Below are positions 31,827-40,400 of a stretch of 41,975 nt of DNA, one piece after another. This DNA comes from a virus. The notes under the pieces are model-generated. The model was not told the origin of the DNA. It was given only the letters and a program-made list of their open reading frames with translations, and did no database searches. The DNA is taken from positions 1 to 41,975 of the IMG/VR virus record IMGVR_UViG_3300047469_000380; one strand, written 5' to 3'. The position numbers and the translations under genes were made by a program. Position 1 is the stretch's first letter. Each line of letters begins with the position of its first letter.

Positions 31827-34800
31827 ATGGCGAACAAACTCGCCCTCGGGCTGGTGATCGGCGCCGCCGTCAGTTCGACGGTCGGCACTGCGTTCAAAGA
31901 TGTAACGGGGCGCATCAAGCGCCTCGAGGCGGAAGGCGGTAAGGCGCGCGTTATGCAGCGTGCTATCGGCGACACCATTCGCTTGCGCGATGAATGGAAA
32001 AAAGCCCACGACAGCGGCTCTGCTGGAGCGTCCAAGCTGCTGGGCCGGTTGAACTCCAACCTCGACAGCTTGAAGAAGCAGGGCGTCGAAGTCGGCCGGC
32101 TGGAGAAGGCCTATCGGTCTATGGGCCAGATGGCCAACAAAGCCGAGCTTAAGGCCAAGGGGCATCAGCAGATGGATGCCGGCAAGTCCGGAATGGCAAA
32201 AGCGGTGGGTGCCGCTGTTGTGGGTGTGGGGGCTCTGGCGGTGCCGACGAAGGTCAGCGCGGACTTTGGGGCGATTGTTCGTGATATCGCGATCAAGGCC
32301 GGGATTGCCAATAAGCCACAAGAAAAAGAGATGTCGCAGAAGATTATCGCCACTTCGCGTGATACCGGCATGGCGCGCAATGACGTCGCTGATGTGGTGA
32401 ACCAGTTGGTCGGCGCTGGTATGGAGTTGAGCAAGGCCCTGGAGTACGCGCCGGTCGCGGCCAAGTTTGTCGTGGGGCAGGGGTCGAGCGGTGTCGATAC
32501 GGCGAAGATGATCAACGCCTTGGGGCAAAACGCCAAGATCACCGACCCCAAGCAGATGCAGCAGGCGCTGGAGGCGATTGCCTATCAGGGCCAGGCGGGC
32601 AGCTTTGAAGCGGCTGACATGGCCAAGTGGTTCCCTGAGCTGTTGGCCAACATGGGCAGCCTGGGCATCACCGGCATGGATGCGGTGACTCAGTTGGGCG
32701 CCATGCTGCAAGTGCAGATGAAGTCGGCCGGCAGCTCAGATGAGGCGGCGAACAACCTCAAAAACTGGATAAGCAAAGTCGGTTCTAACGACACGGTCCA
32801 GGCCTACAAAAAGGCCGGCATCGACTACAAGGGCTCGATGCAGACCGGTTTGCAAAACGGGATGTCCACGCTGGAAACCAGCATGGAGCTGGCGCAGAAG
32901 TACATTCGGGCCACCGACCCGAAGCGCGCGGCGGCGATGGCCGAAGCGACGGCGAAGATCAGTAAGGAGTCGGATCCGGAGAAAGCCAAGGCCATGATGG
33001 CCTCGCTGGAGGAGTCGTTGCGCACCGGCGACTTGTTCGCTGATATGCAGGTCAAGGCCGCGCTTTCGGCTTTCATGCAGAACAAGGCGCTGTACAGCCA
33101 GCTCAAAAACGATTCGCGCGACGCAACGGGCATCCTCGACAAAAACCTCCGTGAGCGGCGTGAGTCTTCGTCGCAGAAGTGGGCCGAAATGGCGCAGTCG
33201 ATGGATGACGCCATGCGCAGTGTGGGTGATGCACTGCGCCCGGTCACGGACACCGTGGCCGAGGCGCTGACCAAGGTCACCAAGAGCATTACCTCGATGT
33301 CTGACAGCACGCCCGGGGTGGTCACGGGGATCGCGCTGGTCGGTGGTGGATTGGTCACGCTCACGGGCTTGTTCAGTTCGTTCAAGATGGCGAAAGGGTT
33401 ATTCAACCTGGCGCGCGGTACGTTGGGCGGCAAGTCCGGCGAAGTGCAAAAGGTCTTTGTGACCAACTCACCGGACGGTGACGATGGTAAAGGCGCGTCC
33501 CCCCAAGGCAAGACCGGCAAAGCGCTGTCGCTGGTGGAAACCGGGCTCAAGGCGCTGGCGACCCTCAAAGGGAAGCCTGCCGATGGCGCCGACGATGGAG
33601 CTGAAGGCAAGGATGACAAGAAGCCCGGCAAGTTCGATCTGGTCGCCACCGGCCTCAAAGTGGTGTCGCTGGCGAAGGAAGCGGCCTCGGGGGGCGGCGA
33701 GGGCGGCGAGGCGGGGGCGGGTGACGACGGTGTCAAGAAGGTCTTCGTGGTCAACGCGGGAGCCATGGGTGGCGGCGCTGAAGGCGCTGGGGAAGCGCGC
33801 CGGCGTGGACGCGGTGGAAGGCGCAATCTTTCGCCCCGTCGGCCTTTGCCTCGGCCGGGTGCTTCGTTGCGCTCACCTATACCTGGAGCACGGCCGCCGG
33901 TGCCAGTTCCGCGTCCACCGGTTCCCCGACCACACCCGCCGATTCCACCGGCGCCGGTTCCAGGTGGTGCGATGGCCAAGCTGGGCGGGGTCGTGCAAGC
34001 GGTCGGCAAGGTCGGCAAAGCCGCCAAGATGTTTCCCGGCGGCTCGCTGATGGAAGCCGGCGCCATGGCGTTCGAAACCTACGAAACGGCCAAGACCAAG
34101 GACGAAAAGGCCGAAGGTTATGGCGCGGCCGCCGGCAATCTGGCCGGTACCATGGCCGGCGCGGCGGCAGGGGCGGCCATTGGTTCGGTGGTGCCGATTA
34201 TTGGCACTGCGATTGGCGGCTTGATTGGCGCTTATCTGGGCAGTCAGGGCGGCGCGGCGTTGGGCGGTTCCCTGGGTAAGTCGCTGTATGGCGGCGAAGA
34301 TGACAAGCCGGAGGAAAAACCGGAAGACAAGCCTGCGTCGCTGGTGACGCCGTTGCTGATGGCACCGCGCCCTGGTCCGGCGGTTCCCAGCTTGGCTGCC
34401 CTGACTCAGCCGCTCAATGGGGCGGCCGGTCCGGGCAATAAGGCGAACGGTTCCGGCGCGCTGCTGATGGCGCCGCGCCCTGGTCCGGCGGTTCCCAGCT
34501 TGGCCGCCCTGACTCAGCCGCTCAATGGGCCGACCGCTCCGCGCAATAAGGCGAACGATTCCGGCGCGCTACTGATGGCTCCATCGCCGGCCCCGCAAGG
34601 GCCAATGCTGGGCGACGTAGCCCGCGCCATGGCCGTTCAGGCGTCGGCCAAGCCGGCGGCTGTGGCGATCCAGCCCAAAGAACCAGAGAAGCCTGTGCCG
34701 GCCAAAGTGGATCAGCAGTTTCAGTACTCGCTGAGCATGCCGGTCACGGTGCAAGGGGATGTCAAAGATCCACAACGCTTGGCGCAGGACCTGATGCCGC

Positions 34801-34871
34801 ACATGCGGCTAATAATGGCAGATGTTGCGAAACAGAACGCCGCCAAGCTGTACGACGAACCCCATTTGTAA
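31827..34871 (+). CDS. tail tape measure protein
   Basis: The 1014-residue protein sets tail length, roughly 150 nm by the usual 1.5 angstrom per residue. The start MANKLALGLVIGAAVSSTVG is used because GGGAG precedes it. The N-terminal half is helical with a TP901-type core (GAGMELSKALEYAPVAAKFV, LPELLANMG-like FPELLANMGSLGITGMDAVT). Hydrophobic stretches lie near 125-142, 497-520 and a Gly/Ala-rich one at 770-815. Between about 654 and 716 a basic proline/arginine-rich stretch (PRPPVPRPHPPIPPAP) breaks the helical pattern. Two tandem 36-residue repeats occur near 843-915. Confidence 0.93.
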   Translation: MANKLALGLVIGAAVSSTVGTAFKDVTGRIKRLEAEGGKARVMQRAIGDTIRLRDEWKKAHDSGSAGASKLLGRLNSNLDSLKKQGVEVGRLEKAYRSMGQMANKAELKAKGHQQMDAGKSGMAKAVGAAVVGVGALAVPTKVSADFGAIVRDIAIKAGIANKPQEKEMSQKIIATSRDTGMARNDVADVVNQLVGAGMELSKALEYAPVAAKFVVGQGSSGVDTAKMINALGQNAKITDPKQMQQALEAIAYQGQAGSFEAADMAKWFPELLANMGSLGITGMDAVTQLGAMLQVQMKSAGSSDEAANNLKNWISKVGSNDTVQAYKKAGIDYKGSMQTGLQNGMSTLETSMELAQKYIRATDPKRAAAMAEATAKISKESDPEKAKAMMASLEESLRTGDLFADMQVKAALSAFMQNKALYSQLKNDSRDATGILDKNLRERRESSSQKWAEMAQSMDDAMRSVGDALRPVTDTVAEALTKVTKSITSMSDSTPGVVTGIALVGGGLVTLTGLFSSFKMAKGLFNLARGTLGGKSGEVQKVFVTNSPDGDDGKGASPQGKTGKALSLVETGLKALATLKGKPADGADDGAEGKDDKKPGKFDLVATGLKVVSLAKEAASGGGEGGEAGAGDDGVKKVFVVNAGAMGGGAEGAGEARRRGRGGRRNLSPRRPLPRPGASLRSPIPGARPPVPVPRPPVPRPHPPIPPAPVPGGAMAKLGGVVQAVGKVGKAAKMFPGGSLMEAGAMAFETYETAKTKDEKAEGYGAAAGNLAGTMAGAAAGAAIGSVVPIIGTAIGGLIGAYLGSQGGAALGGSLGKSLYGGEDDKPEEKPEDKPASLVTPLLMAPRPGPAVPSLAALTQPLNGAAGPGNKANGSGALLMAPRPGPAVPSLAALTQPLNGPTAPRNKANDSGALLMAPSPAPQGPMLGDVARAMAVQASAKPAAVAIQPKEPEKPVPAKVDQQFQYSLSMPVTVQGDVKDPQRLAQDLMPHMRLIMADVAKQNAAKLYDEPHL
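34356..34571 (+). repeat. tandem 108-bp repeat in tape measure gene
   Basis: Two copies with period 108 begin at 34356 and 34464 and a partial third at 34572. Each encodes LLMAPRPGPAVPSLAALTQP, then LNG and a variable NKAN...SGA segment. The first 60 or so bases are almost identical, so the duplication is recent. Confidence 0.9.
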
Positions 34872-34880
34872 GGAGGTCCC

Positions 34881-35726
34881 ATGGCGTATATGGAACAGTT
34901 GCAATCGGGACTCAAATACCTGGTCGAAGCGGGGGAGGCCGGCCGGCGCAGTGCAGACGGCATGCTGAGTCCGCTCAACGGTGCGATCAGCGAAATCACC
35001 GGTGCCGCGTCCGAGCTGGAGAACATCCCGTTCGTGGGGCCGGCTATCGGCGCCAAGTTGCAGCGGGTGATGCGCAGTGTGGACGCGGCACAGTCAAAGG
35101 CGGGCCAGGTGGTGGCGGTGTACGGCCGTGCAACTCGGGCTGCCGGCGAAGTACAGGAGCGGCTGGGCACGCTGAAGGAACAGGCAGGCAAGGCGTCGAC
35201 GGCGATCAATAATATTGCCGGCAAAGTCAGCCCGTCGTTGGCCAGCATCGTGCCCACCAGTTCCTTTGCCGTGGATGCCACGCCAGCGCCTGAGGCGGTG
35301 AAGCCGTTCCCGCACTTGCTGATCATCCAGCCCCGCGACCCCAAGGTTCAGCCCTATTACTTCAACCTGGACACGGCGGCCTTTGACGAGCTGAGCCGCT
35401 CGACCGAATTCCGCTGGGCTTCCCAGGAACGCCTGTCGCGCCGCCCGGCGCAGCAGGCCGTGGGCATAGGAGAGGAAAAACTCACCCTCAAAGGGACAAT
35501 TTATCCGGGCTTCAAGGGGGGCCTAAAGCAGCTCGACACGTTGCGCACCATCGGCGCCAGGCTTCAGCCGCTGACCCTGACCACGGGTTATGGCGAGGTG
35601 ATGGGGACTTGGTGCCTGAAGACCATCAACGAGGAACAGGGCGCGCTACTGCACGGCGGGATTCCGCGTAAACAAGGGTTCACTCTGGAGTTTGCGCGCT
35701 ATGGCGATGACATGCAGAACGTCTGA
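34881..35726 (+). CDS. tail protein U with N-terminal extension
   Basis: The C-terminal half (from about 143: FPHLLIIQPRDPKVQPYYFN, later IYPGFKGGLKQLDTLR and GEVMGTWCLKTINEEQG) is P2 gpU, which normally has about 160 residues. The protein has 281. The additional N-terminal part is helical and Ala/Gly-rich (AISEITGAASELENIPFVGP), rather like tape-measure sequence. gpU caps the tube. The AAGGAGG site before the ATG supports the long form. Confidence 0.85.
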   Translation: MAYMEQLQSGLKYLVEAGEAGRRSADGMLSPLNGAISEITGAASELENIPFVGPAIGAKLQRVMRSVDAAQSKAGQVVAVYGRATRAAGEVQERLGTLKEQAGKASTAINNIAGKVSPSLASIVPTSSFAVDATPAPEAVKPFPHLLIIQPRDPKVQPYYFNLDTAAFDELSRSTEFRWASQERLSRRPAQQAVGIGEEKLTLKGTIYPGFKGGLKQLDTLRTIGARLQPLTLTTGYGEVMGTWCLKTINEEQGALLHGGIPRKQGFTLEFARYGDDMQNV

Positions 35727-35907
35727 CGGGGATTTGCTCGATGTCATTTGCCATAACGTGTATGGCCATCTGAACGGTAGTCTCGAGGCGGTGCTGGATG
35801 CCAATCAGGGGCTGGCAGATGAGCCCCAGCCCTATCGCACTGGTGTACTGATTGTGCTGCCGGATCTGGCTGCGCCTGCACAGGAACAAATAACGCTATG
35901 GGATTGA
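35701..35907 (+). CDS. tail protein X (LysM-like)
   Basis: The 68-residue protein begins MAMTCRTSDGDLLDVICHNV and contains EAVLDANQGLADEPQPYRTG then VLIVLPDL, the LysM-like pattern of P2 gpX (67 aa). Start 35701 has GGAG ten bases upstream; ATG 35707 is possible. It overlaps U by 26 bp. P2 gpX forms part of the baseplate hub. Confidence 0.87.
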   Translation: MAMTCRTSDGDLLDVICHNVYGHLNGSLEAVLDANQGLADEPQPYRTGVLIVLPDLAAPAQEQITLWD

Positions 35908-35953
35908 TGGTCTACACTCGTGCCGGTTGATCCCTCAAGCTCCTTACTTTCTT

Positions 35954-35978
35954 ACCCGCCTTGTGCGGGTTTTTTTTT
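35954..35978 (+). terminator. terminator-like hairpin between X and D
   Basis: ACCCGC and GCGGGT stem, 5-base loop, followed by nine T (35970-35978), 12 bases before the D start codon. Confidence 0.75.
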
Positions 35979-35990
35979 GAGCAGGAATCC

Positions 35991-37037
35991 ATGACCCCAA
36001 CTTTTCGCATTGTGGCCGACGGCGCCGATATTACGGCCCTGATCAATGATCGGCTGTTGTTGCTGCGCACCTCTGACAAGCCGGGCATGGATTCCGACGA
36101 GTTTGAGTTGCGCATTGATGATCGTGACGGCCAGGTGAAGCTGCCTCGGCGTGGCAGCTCTATCGAGATCTACCTGGGCTATGTCGAAACGTCCCTGGCC
36201 CGCCTGGGGCGCTATGCGGTGGACACGGTCGAGGTGTCGGGTCCGCCGGACACGATTGTGATCAAGGGCAAGGCCAGCGACATGCGTGGCAGTGGCAAGA
36301 CCATCCGTAGCGGAAGCTGGGAAGACGTGCCGCTGTCGACGATCGTGGCCGACATCGCCGCGCGCAATGGCTGGCAGCCGGTGTGTCCGGTGACGACGAA
36401 AGTCGCCCGGGTGGACCAGCTCAGCGAGTCCGACTTCAATTTCATCACGCGCCTGGCCAAGCAATACGACTGCACGGCCAAGGTCGCCGACGGCAAGCTG
36501 TTGGTGATGCCCCGTCAAGGTGGCCAGACCGCCAGCGGCAAGGCGTTCGGCGCGATCACCCTGACGCGTAGCGACCTCAGTCGCTGGCAGTTCAGTCTAG
36601 GGGATCGCAACTCGCATAAGGCTGTGGCCACCAAGCATCAGAACAAGAAGGACGGCAAGCTGGCGGTGGTCACCATCGACAACGACGACGCCCCGGATGG
36701 TTTGCCGGCGGTACATACCGACCGGCATATCTACCCGAACAAGACCGCCGCCGAGTCCGCCGCCAAGGCGCGGTTGGCGGCGTTCAATCGCTCGACCGCC
36801 GACGTGCGTCTTGAGATGCCCGGCCGGACCGACATCTTTGCCGAGCGGCCAATCAACGCCCAGGGTTTTAAGGTCGGGCTCGATGGCGAGTACCTGGCGG
36901 AATCGGTCGAGCAGGTTTTTACCCAATCCGGCTGGTCCACTACGGTCGAGTGCAATGCCGGCAAGAAAGGCAAATCCAAAGGTAAGAAGAAAGAAGCGAA
37001 ACCGCCGCTCAAGGTTGTCAGCGTCGAGAAGCTGTAG
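35991..37037 (+). CDS. tail protein D (late control protein family, baseplate hub)
   Basis: The 348-residue protein matches P2 gpD (387 aa): FRIVADGADITALINDRLLL at the start, DKPGMDSDEFELRIDDRDGQ and SVSWEDVPLS-like GSWEDVPLSTIVADIAARNG, then FNFITRLAKQYDCTAKVADG. It forms the hub that holds spike and tube. The C-terminus is lysine-rich (GKKGKSKGKKKEAK). An AGGAA site precedes the ATG. Confidence 0.92.
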   Translation: MTPTFRIVADGADITALINDRLLLLRTSDKPGMDSDEFELRIDDRDGQVKLPRRGSSIEIYLGYVETSLARLGRYAVDTVEVSGPPDTIVIKGKASDMRGSGKTIRSGSWEDVPLSTIVADIAARNGWQPVCPVTTKVARVDQLSESDFNFITRLAKQYDCTAKVADGKLLVMPRQGGQTASGKAFGAITLTRSDLSRWQFSLGDRNSHKAVATKHQNKKDGKLAVVTIDNDDAPDGLPAVHTDRHIYPNKTAAESAAKARLAAFNRSTADVRLEMPGRTDIFAERPINAQGFKVGLDGEYLAESVEQVFTQSGWSTTVECNAGKKGKSKGKKKEAKPPLKVVSVEKL

Positions 37038-37048
37038 CGAACCTATCG

Positions 37049-37071
37049 CCGCACGAGTGCGGTTTTTTTTT
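37049..37071 (+). terminator. terminator-like hairpin before endolysin
   Basis: CCGCA and TGCGG stem with a 4-base loop, then nine T. It ends 14 bases before the endolysin ATG. Confidence 0.75.
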
Positions 37072-37084
37072 GTCTAGGGTGTTT

Positions 37085-37648
37085 ATGTCCGTCACTGAAC
37101 TACAGCTTCAACGCATCATGCCCAACGCCCGCCGCCAAGCGGGCGTTTTTGTATCTGCACTGAACGCCGCCATGACACACCGACAAATCAACACACCGAA
37201 ACGCCAGGCCGCGTTCTTGGCGCAGCTCGGCCACGAATCGGGTCAGCTGCAATACGTCCGTGAGCTGGGTGGCGATCAGTACCTGAGCAAATACGACACC
37301 GGCAACCTGGCCACGAATTTGGGCAACACCCCTCAAGCGGACAGCGATGGCCAGCGCTATCGAGGTCGCGGCCTGATCCAGGTGACCGGCCGCAACAACT
37401 ATTTGCGCTGCAGCTTGGCCTTGTTCGGCGACGAGCGATTGCTGCGTACCCCTGAGCTGCTCGAGCTTCCGCAATGGGCCACCGAGTCGGCCGCATGGTT
37501 CTGGTGGGTTCGTGAGCTGAACGCGCTGGCGGATCGGGATGAGTTCGAAGCAATCACCCGAAAGATCAATGGCGGCCTTAACGGTTTAGCGGATCGGCTG
37601 GAGCTTTGGAAGCGGGCGAGGGCAGTGCTATGCGCCTCGTCGACTTAA
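37085..37648 (+). CDS. endolysin, glycoside hydrolase family 19 (chitinase-like)
   Basis: The 187-residue enzyme should cleave the glycan chains of peptidoglycan. The GH19 signature is FLAQLGHESGQLQYVRELGG (44-63) with catalytic Glu51 and Glu60. YRGRGLIQVTGRNNY (about 99-113) follows, then WATESAAWFWW and ITRKINGGLNGLADR. No signal peptide is seen, so it depends on the holin. The 3' end overlaps the Rz gene by 19 bp. The first 60 bases of the coding region contain a terminator-like hairpin. Confidence 0.93.
   Translation: MSVTELQLQRIMPNARRQAGVFVSALNAAMTHRQINTPKRQAAFLAQLGHESGQLQYVRELGGDQYLSKYDTGNLATNLGNTPQADSDGQRYRGRGLIQVTGRNNYLRCSLALFGDERLLRTPELLELPQWATESAAWFWWVRELNALADRDEFEAITRKINGGLNGLADRLELWKRARAVLCASST
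37125..37150 (+). terminator. terminator-like hairpin inside the endolysin coding region
   Basis: ACGCCCGC and GCGGGCGT form a perfect 8-bp stem around CGCCAA, followed by five T. It covers codons 14-22 of the endolysin. Confidence 0.65.
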
Positions 37649-38136
37649 TCCCAGAGCCGTATCGGTTGCTGGCAGGCGGTGTGCTGATGACCGTATTGGC
37701 CGGCGGATCTGCAGCGCTGGCGTGGCAGATTCAGGATTGGCGTTACAGCCAGCAGCTGGAGCAGCAAGCCCGTCTGCAGACGGAAGCCCTCAACCAACAA
37801 TTGCAGGCGGCTGCAACGCAGCAAAAAACTGAGCAGGACAAGCGTCTCGCTCTTGAGCAGCGGCTTTCCGCCAGTGAACAGATCCATTATCGAGCCCTAA
37901 GCGATGCCCAACGTGATCAAGGTCGCCTGCGCGACCGTCTTGCCACTGCTGATGTGCGCCTGTCACGCCTTCTCGACGCCACCACTTCCGCCGGCAACTC
38001 AGTGCCATACACCTCCACCACCAGCGGCGTGGTTCATGGCCCCGCAAGAGCCCAACTTGACCCAGCGCATGCTCAACGAATTATCGGCATTACCGATGCC
38101 GGCGACCGAGGATTGATGGCGCTGCAGGCATGTTAG
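37630..38136 (+). CDS. i-spanin Rz
   Basis: The 168-residue inner-membrane spanin has a short cytoplasmic start (MRLVDLIPEPYR), one transmembrane segment (about 15-33, LAGGVLMTVLAGGSAALAW), and a long periplasmic coiled coil (about 38-110, Gln/Leu-rich). It joins inner and outer membranes in the last lysis step with the lipoprotein encoded inside its own gene. Confidence 0.87.
   Translation: MRLVDLIPEPYRLLAGGVLMTVLAGGSAALAWQIQDWRYSQQLEQQARLQTEALNQQLQAAATQQKTEQDKRLALEQRLSASEQIHYRALSDAQRDQGRLRDRLATADVRLSRLLDATTSAGNSVPYTSTTSGVVHGPARAQLDPAHAQRIIGITDAGDRGLMALQAC
37904..38116 (+). CDS. o-spanin Rz1, outer-membrane lipoprotein nested in Rz
   Basis: A 70-residue frame in the +1 register inside Rz begins MPNVIKVACATVLPLLMCAC. 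The signal peptide ends in a lipobox with Cys20 as the likely lipidated residue, and the mature part is proline-rich (STPPLPPATQ, TPPPPAA). This is the classical embedded Rz1. Confidence 0.85.
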   Translation: MPNVIKVACATVLPLLMCACHAFSTPPLPPATQCHTPPPPAAWFMAPQEPNLTQRMLNELSALPMPATED

Positions 38137-38172
38137 GCATACATCCGCGAGATTCATCGCTAAAAATGTTCC

Positions 38173-38454
38173 TTAAAAGTCCTGCGTGCGGTGTGTTAGT
38201 GCAAGTTTCACCATCAATTTATGACCTAATTTGCCGCCGATATCCCAAAAGATATGGTCGACGTCTATGACTCTGTATTCCTGGTCGTCTGCAGCCTCCC
38301 TGTCCCATGCTACGTCAAGGAGGCCTCGATGATTAAAGCGATTGCCTATGGACACAGTTGGGAATGGCGTTTTTGCCTCAACACTCCAAACCGGGTCATT
38401 GATAAAAGAATTTTCGTAGACTTCGAAGTAGTACTCGATCGGTTGCGCACTCAT
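38173..38454 (-). CDS. hypothetical moron protein
   Basis: The 93-residue protein starts MSAQPIEYYFEVYENSFIND, after a clear AAGGAG site. Mostly beta pattern with VWSVEAKTPFPTVSIGNRFN and VDHIFWDIGGKLGHKLMV. Similar short proteins (YYFEVY...VWSVE..PFPTVS...GHKLMV) occur near the lysis genes of Pseudomonas prophages; no function is known to me. It opposes the late operon. Confidence 0.7.
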   Translation of the reverse strand: MSAQPIEYYFEVYENSFINDPVWSVEAKTPFPTVSIGNRFNHRGLLDVAWDREAADDQEYRVIDVDHIFWDIGGKLGHKLMVKLALTHRTQDF

Positions 38455-38751
38455 AAAACTCCTTGCTTTGTATGATTGGTGGCGAAGCGTACCGCGTTTA
38501 TCAATATCACATTGCTGGCAGGATTGGTTCTCGATCCCACCAATGGTTCCGTGCGCTTCCATGTGAGTCACTCCAGCGTCAGTAACCTCACTGCGAAAGT
38601 GAAAAGAGCGACCGGTATGGATGCGTCAACATCCATACCGGCCGCCGTCCCCGCAGATTGTCCCTGCAAGTCCAGCCAAGGCTCTCACTCCGTGCACGAA
38701 GCGCGGCGAGCCTAGCACCTGTTTATCCATACAGTAAAGGTCTTGCTATCT
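38455..38751. other. intergenic region with 12-bp perfect inverted repeat (38612-38641)
   Basis: CCGGTATGGATG and CATCCATACCGG face each other around CGTCAA. No T run follows on the plus strand; on the minus strand a weak CTCTTTTC follows. It may be a leftward terminator or an operator for the adenine methyltransferase gene. No supported gene lies in the interval. Confidence 0.55.
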
Positions 38752-39546
38752 ATGTCCACACCCATCATCCCTTGGATGGGCGGCAAACGCCGCCTGGCCG
38801 ATCGCCTCATCCCGCTTTTTCCACCACACGAATGTTACGTTGAAGTCTTTGCCGGCGGTGCCGCGTTGTACTTCATGAAGCCCCAGCCATCGCCTGTGGA
38901 AGTTCTCAACGACATCAACGGCGACCTGGTTACGCTCTACCGCGTTGTGCAGAATCACCTGGAAGAATTTGTGCGCCAATTTAAATGGGCGCTCAGCTCG
39001 CGCCAGGTGTTCGAGTGGCAGAAAATGACCCGCCCTGAAACCCTCACTGACATCCAGCGCGCCGCCCGATTCTTCTACCTGCAGCACCATGCCTTCGCCG
39101 GTAAGGTCACCGGGCAGACGTTTGGCACGGCGACTACTGGCCCGGCTATCAACCTGCTGCGGATCGAGGAAAACCTCTCGGCCGCTTGGCAGCGTCTGTC
39201 CGGCACCTACGTAGAAAATCTCCCCTGGTTTGAATGCGCTGAACGTTACGACCGTGCCCATACGTTTCACTACATGGATCCCCCTTATTGGCAAACCGCT
39301 GGTTATGGAGTGAACTTTCCGTTCGAGAACTATGAGCGGATGGCCGACTTCATGCGCAACTGTAAAGGCAAGGTGATGGTCAGCATCAACGATCATCCAG
39401 ATATCCGGCGTGTCTTTGATGGCTTTCACTTTGAGACCCTGGATATTCGCTACAGCAGTGCCAACCAGCGGCAAGGGAAAGCGGAGATGAGCGGCGAACT
39501 CGTGATCATGAACTGGCAACCTTCCGCATTGGGAGGGTTATTCTGA
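38752..39546 (+). CDS. D12-class N6-adenine DNA methyltransferase (Dam-like)
   Basis: The 264-residue enzyme should methylate N6 of adenine. The N-terminal IIPWMGGKRRLADRLIPLF, motif I VFAGGAALYF (32-41) and catalytic DPPYW (176-180) are in the D12 class order of Dam. The protein is about the length of E. coli Dam (278 aa). The ATG at MSTPIIPWMGGK is preferred over one three codons upstream. It probably protects phage DNA from restriction; the target sequence cannot be read. A second, C5-type methyltransferase lies near the left end. Confidence 0.92.
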   Translation: MSTPIIPWMGGKRRLADRLIPLFPPHECYVEVFAGGAALYFMKPQPSPVEVLNDINGDLVTLYRVVQNHLEEFVRQFKWALSSRQVFEWQKMTRPETLTDIQRAARFFYLQHHAFAGKVTGQTFGTATTGPAINLLRIEENLSAAWQRLSGTYVENLPWFECAERYDRAHTFHYMDPPYWQTAGYGVNFPFENYERMADFMRNCKGKVMVSINDHPDIRRVFDGFHFETLDIRYSSANQRQGKAEMSGELVIMNWQPSALGGLF

Positions 39547-39683
39547 ATTCATATTGCCTTAGGAGGAGGTGAGTTTAATTAGGATTTGGCGCATTGTTAA
39601 ATGGGACTGCCGCTTTATCGGAGAGCGGGGCTAGTAGCGTGATTTTTTGCGGGGCGCCCCTGGAAAAAGGTCGCCCCCAGCTA
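39547..39683. other. short non-coding interval with strong SD-like sequence
   Basis: AGGAGGAGGTGAG (39561-39573) looks like an excellent ribosome site, but the only frame it could serve (GTG at 39569, 21 codons) has too short a spacing. Nothing else is seen. Confidence 0.3.
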
Positions 39684-40146
39684 CTAAAATTGTGTTGTCA
39701 GTTTTTTTACAAAAGATAGTGCGGAGTTTTTAACCCATTCAGAGTCTACTTTAGAGATATGTTTGTTTTCTTTAAATGTGCTGTTTGAAATGCTCTTACC
39801 TTTTGGGCCCCAGATTTCATACGTAACTCCTACGAATTCGGTCTCTACGTATTTAAACGTCAAAGTCGACTCAGGGTAGCTCCTGCTTCGGTCGGTTGAT
39901 GGGATCAAAAGCGAAAATGTAGCCTGGGGTAGAACGAAACCCTCATTAAACCCGCTTTTGCTTGAGTAACCTCGGGAAACTAGTTCGTTAGAAAGCTCGT
40001 TTAGCGTCGGAATTATCGCTGTCCGGAATACGGATTTTGCAGTATTAGCACTTTGAGTTTTTAGCAGTTTCTTGCTCCTTCCCTAATATTTGTTCGCTGA
40101 TAGCTTTTTCTCGGTCTGCAAACATCTTGTCGAGGTCTGCTTTCAT
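39684..40146 (-). pseudogene. frameshifted hypothetical gene
   Basis: A first frame starts MKADLDKMFADREKAISEQI and stops after 33 codons (40045-40047). A second frame takes over near 40090, reading KKLLKTQSANTAKSVF, and continues to FVKKLTTQF without an own ATG near its beginning. Joined, they would give a protein of about 155 residues. The switch lies close to A-rich runs and needs +1 (or -2), so a natural one-base indel is likelier than programmed shifting. The region is AT-richer than the phage core. The family is unknown. Confidence 0.55.
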
Positions 40147-40400
40147 GGTCTCTACTCACATTTAAACGATTAGTATATGATAGCAATTGGCCGCCCGTCA
40201 CCTGATGACAGGCCGTTTGCGGGGTAGGCCCGTATCAGGTTGCGGTAAATCGCGCGGGAGATAACGGATAATCTGGCTCTGGTGGTAAGTGCTTTACGCA
40301 AGAAACGAGAGCGGAAGGGAATCAGGGAATGAAGGGTGGGTATCGGCTTTGCGCCGGTAAACAGTTCTATAGTGCAGTACTATTAGAAGAGAACGTGGTA
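40147..40400. other. intergenic region between divergent accessory genes
   Basis: It probably holds the divergent promoters of the leftward broken gene and the rightward lipoprotein gene. A TATACT-like -10 is visible on the minus strand near 40170-40175. No gene is supported. Confidence 0.35.

Noticed and set aside
32825-34066. Leftward frame of 413 codons inside the tape measure gene
   Set aside because: Ala/Pro/Ser-rich antisense of a GC-rich frame; no start site and no family pattern.
39561-39631. 21-codon frame with AGGAGGAGG directly before a GTG
   Set aside because: The spacing of about two bases between the ribosome site and the GTG is too short for normal initiation, and the peptide has no recognisable pattern.
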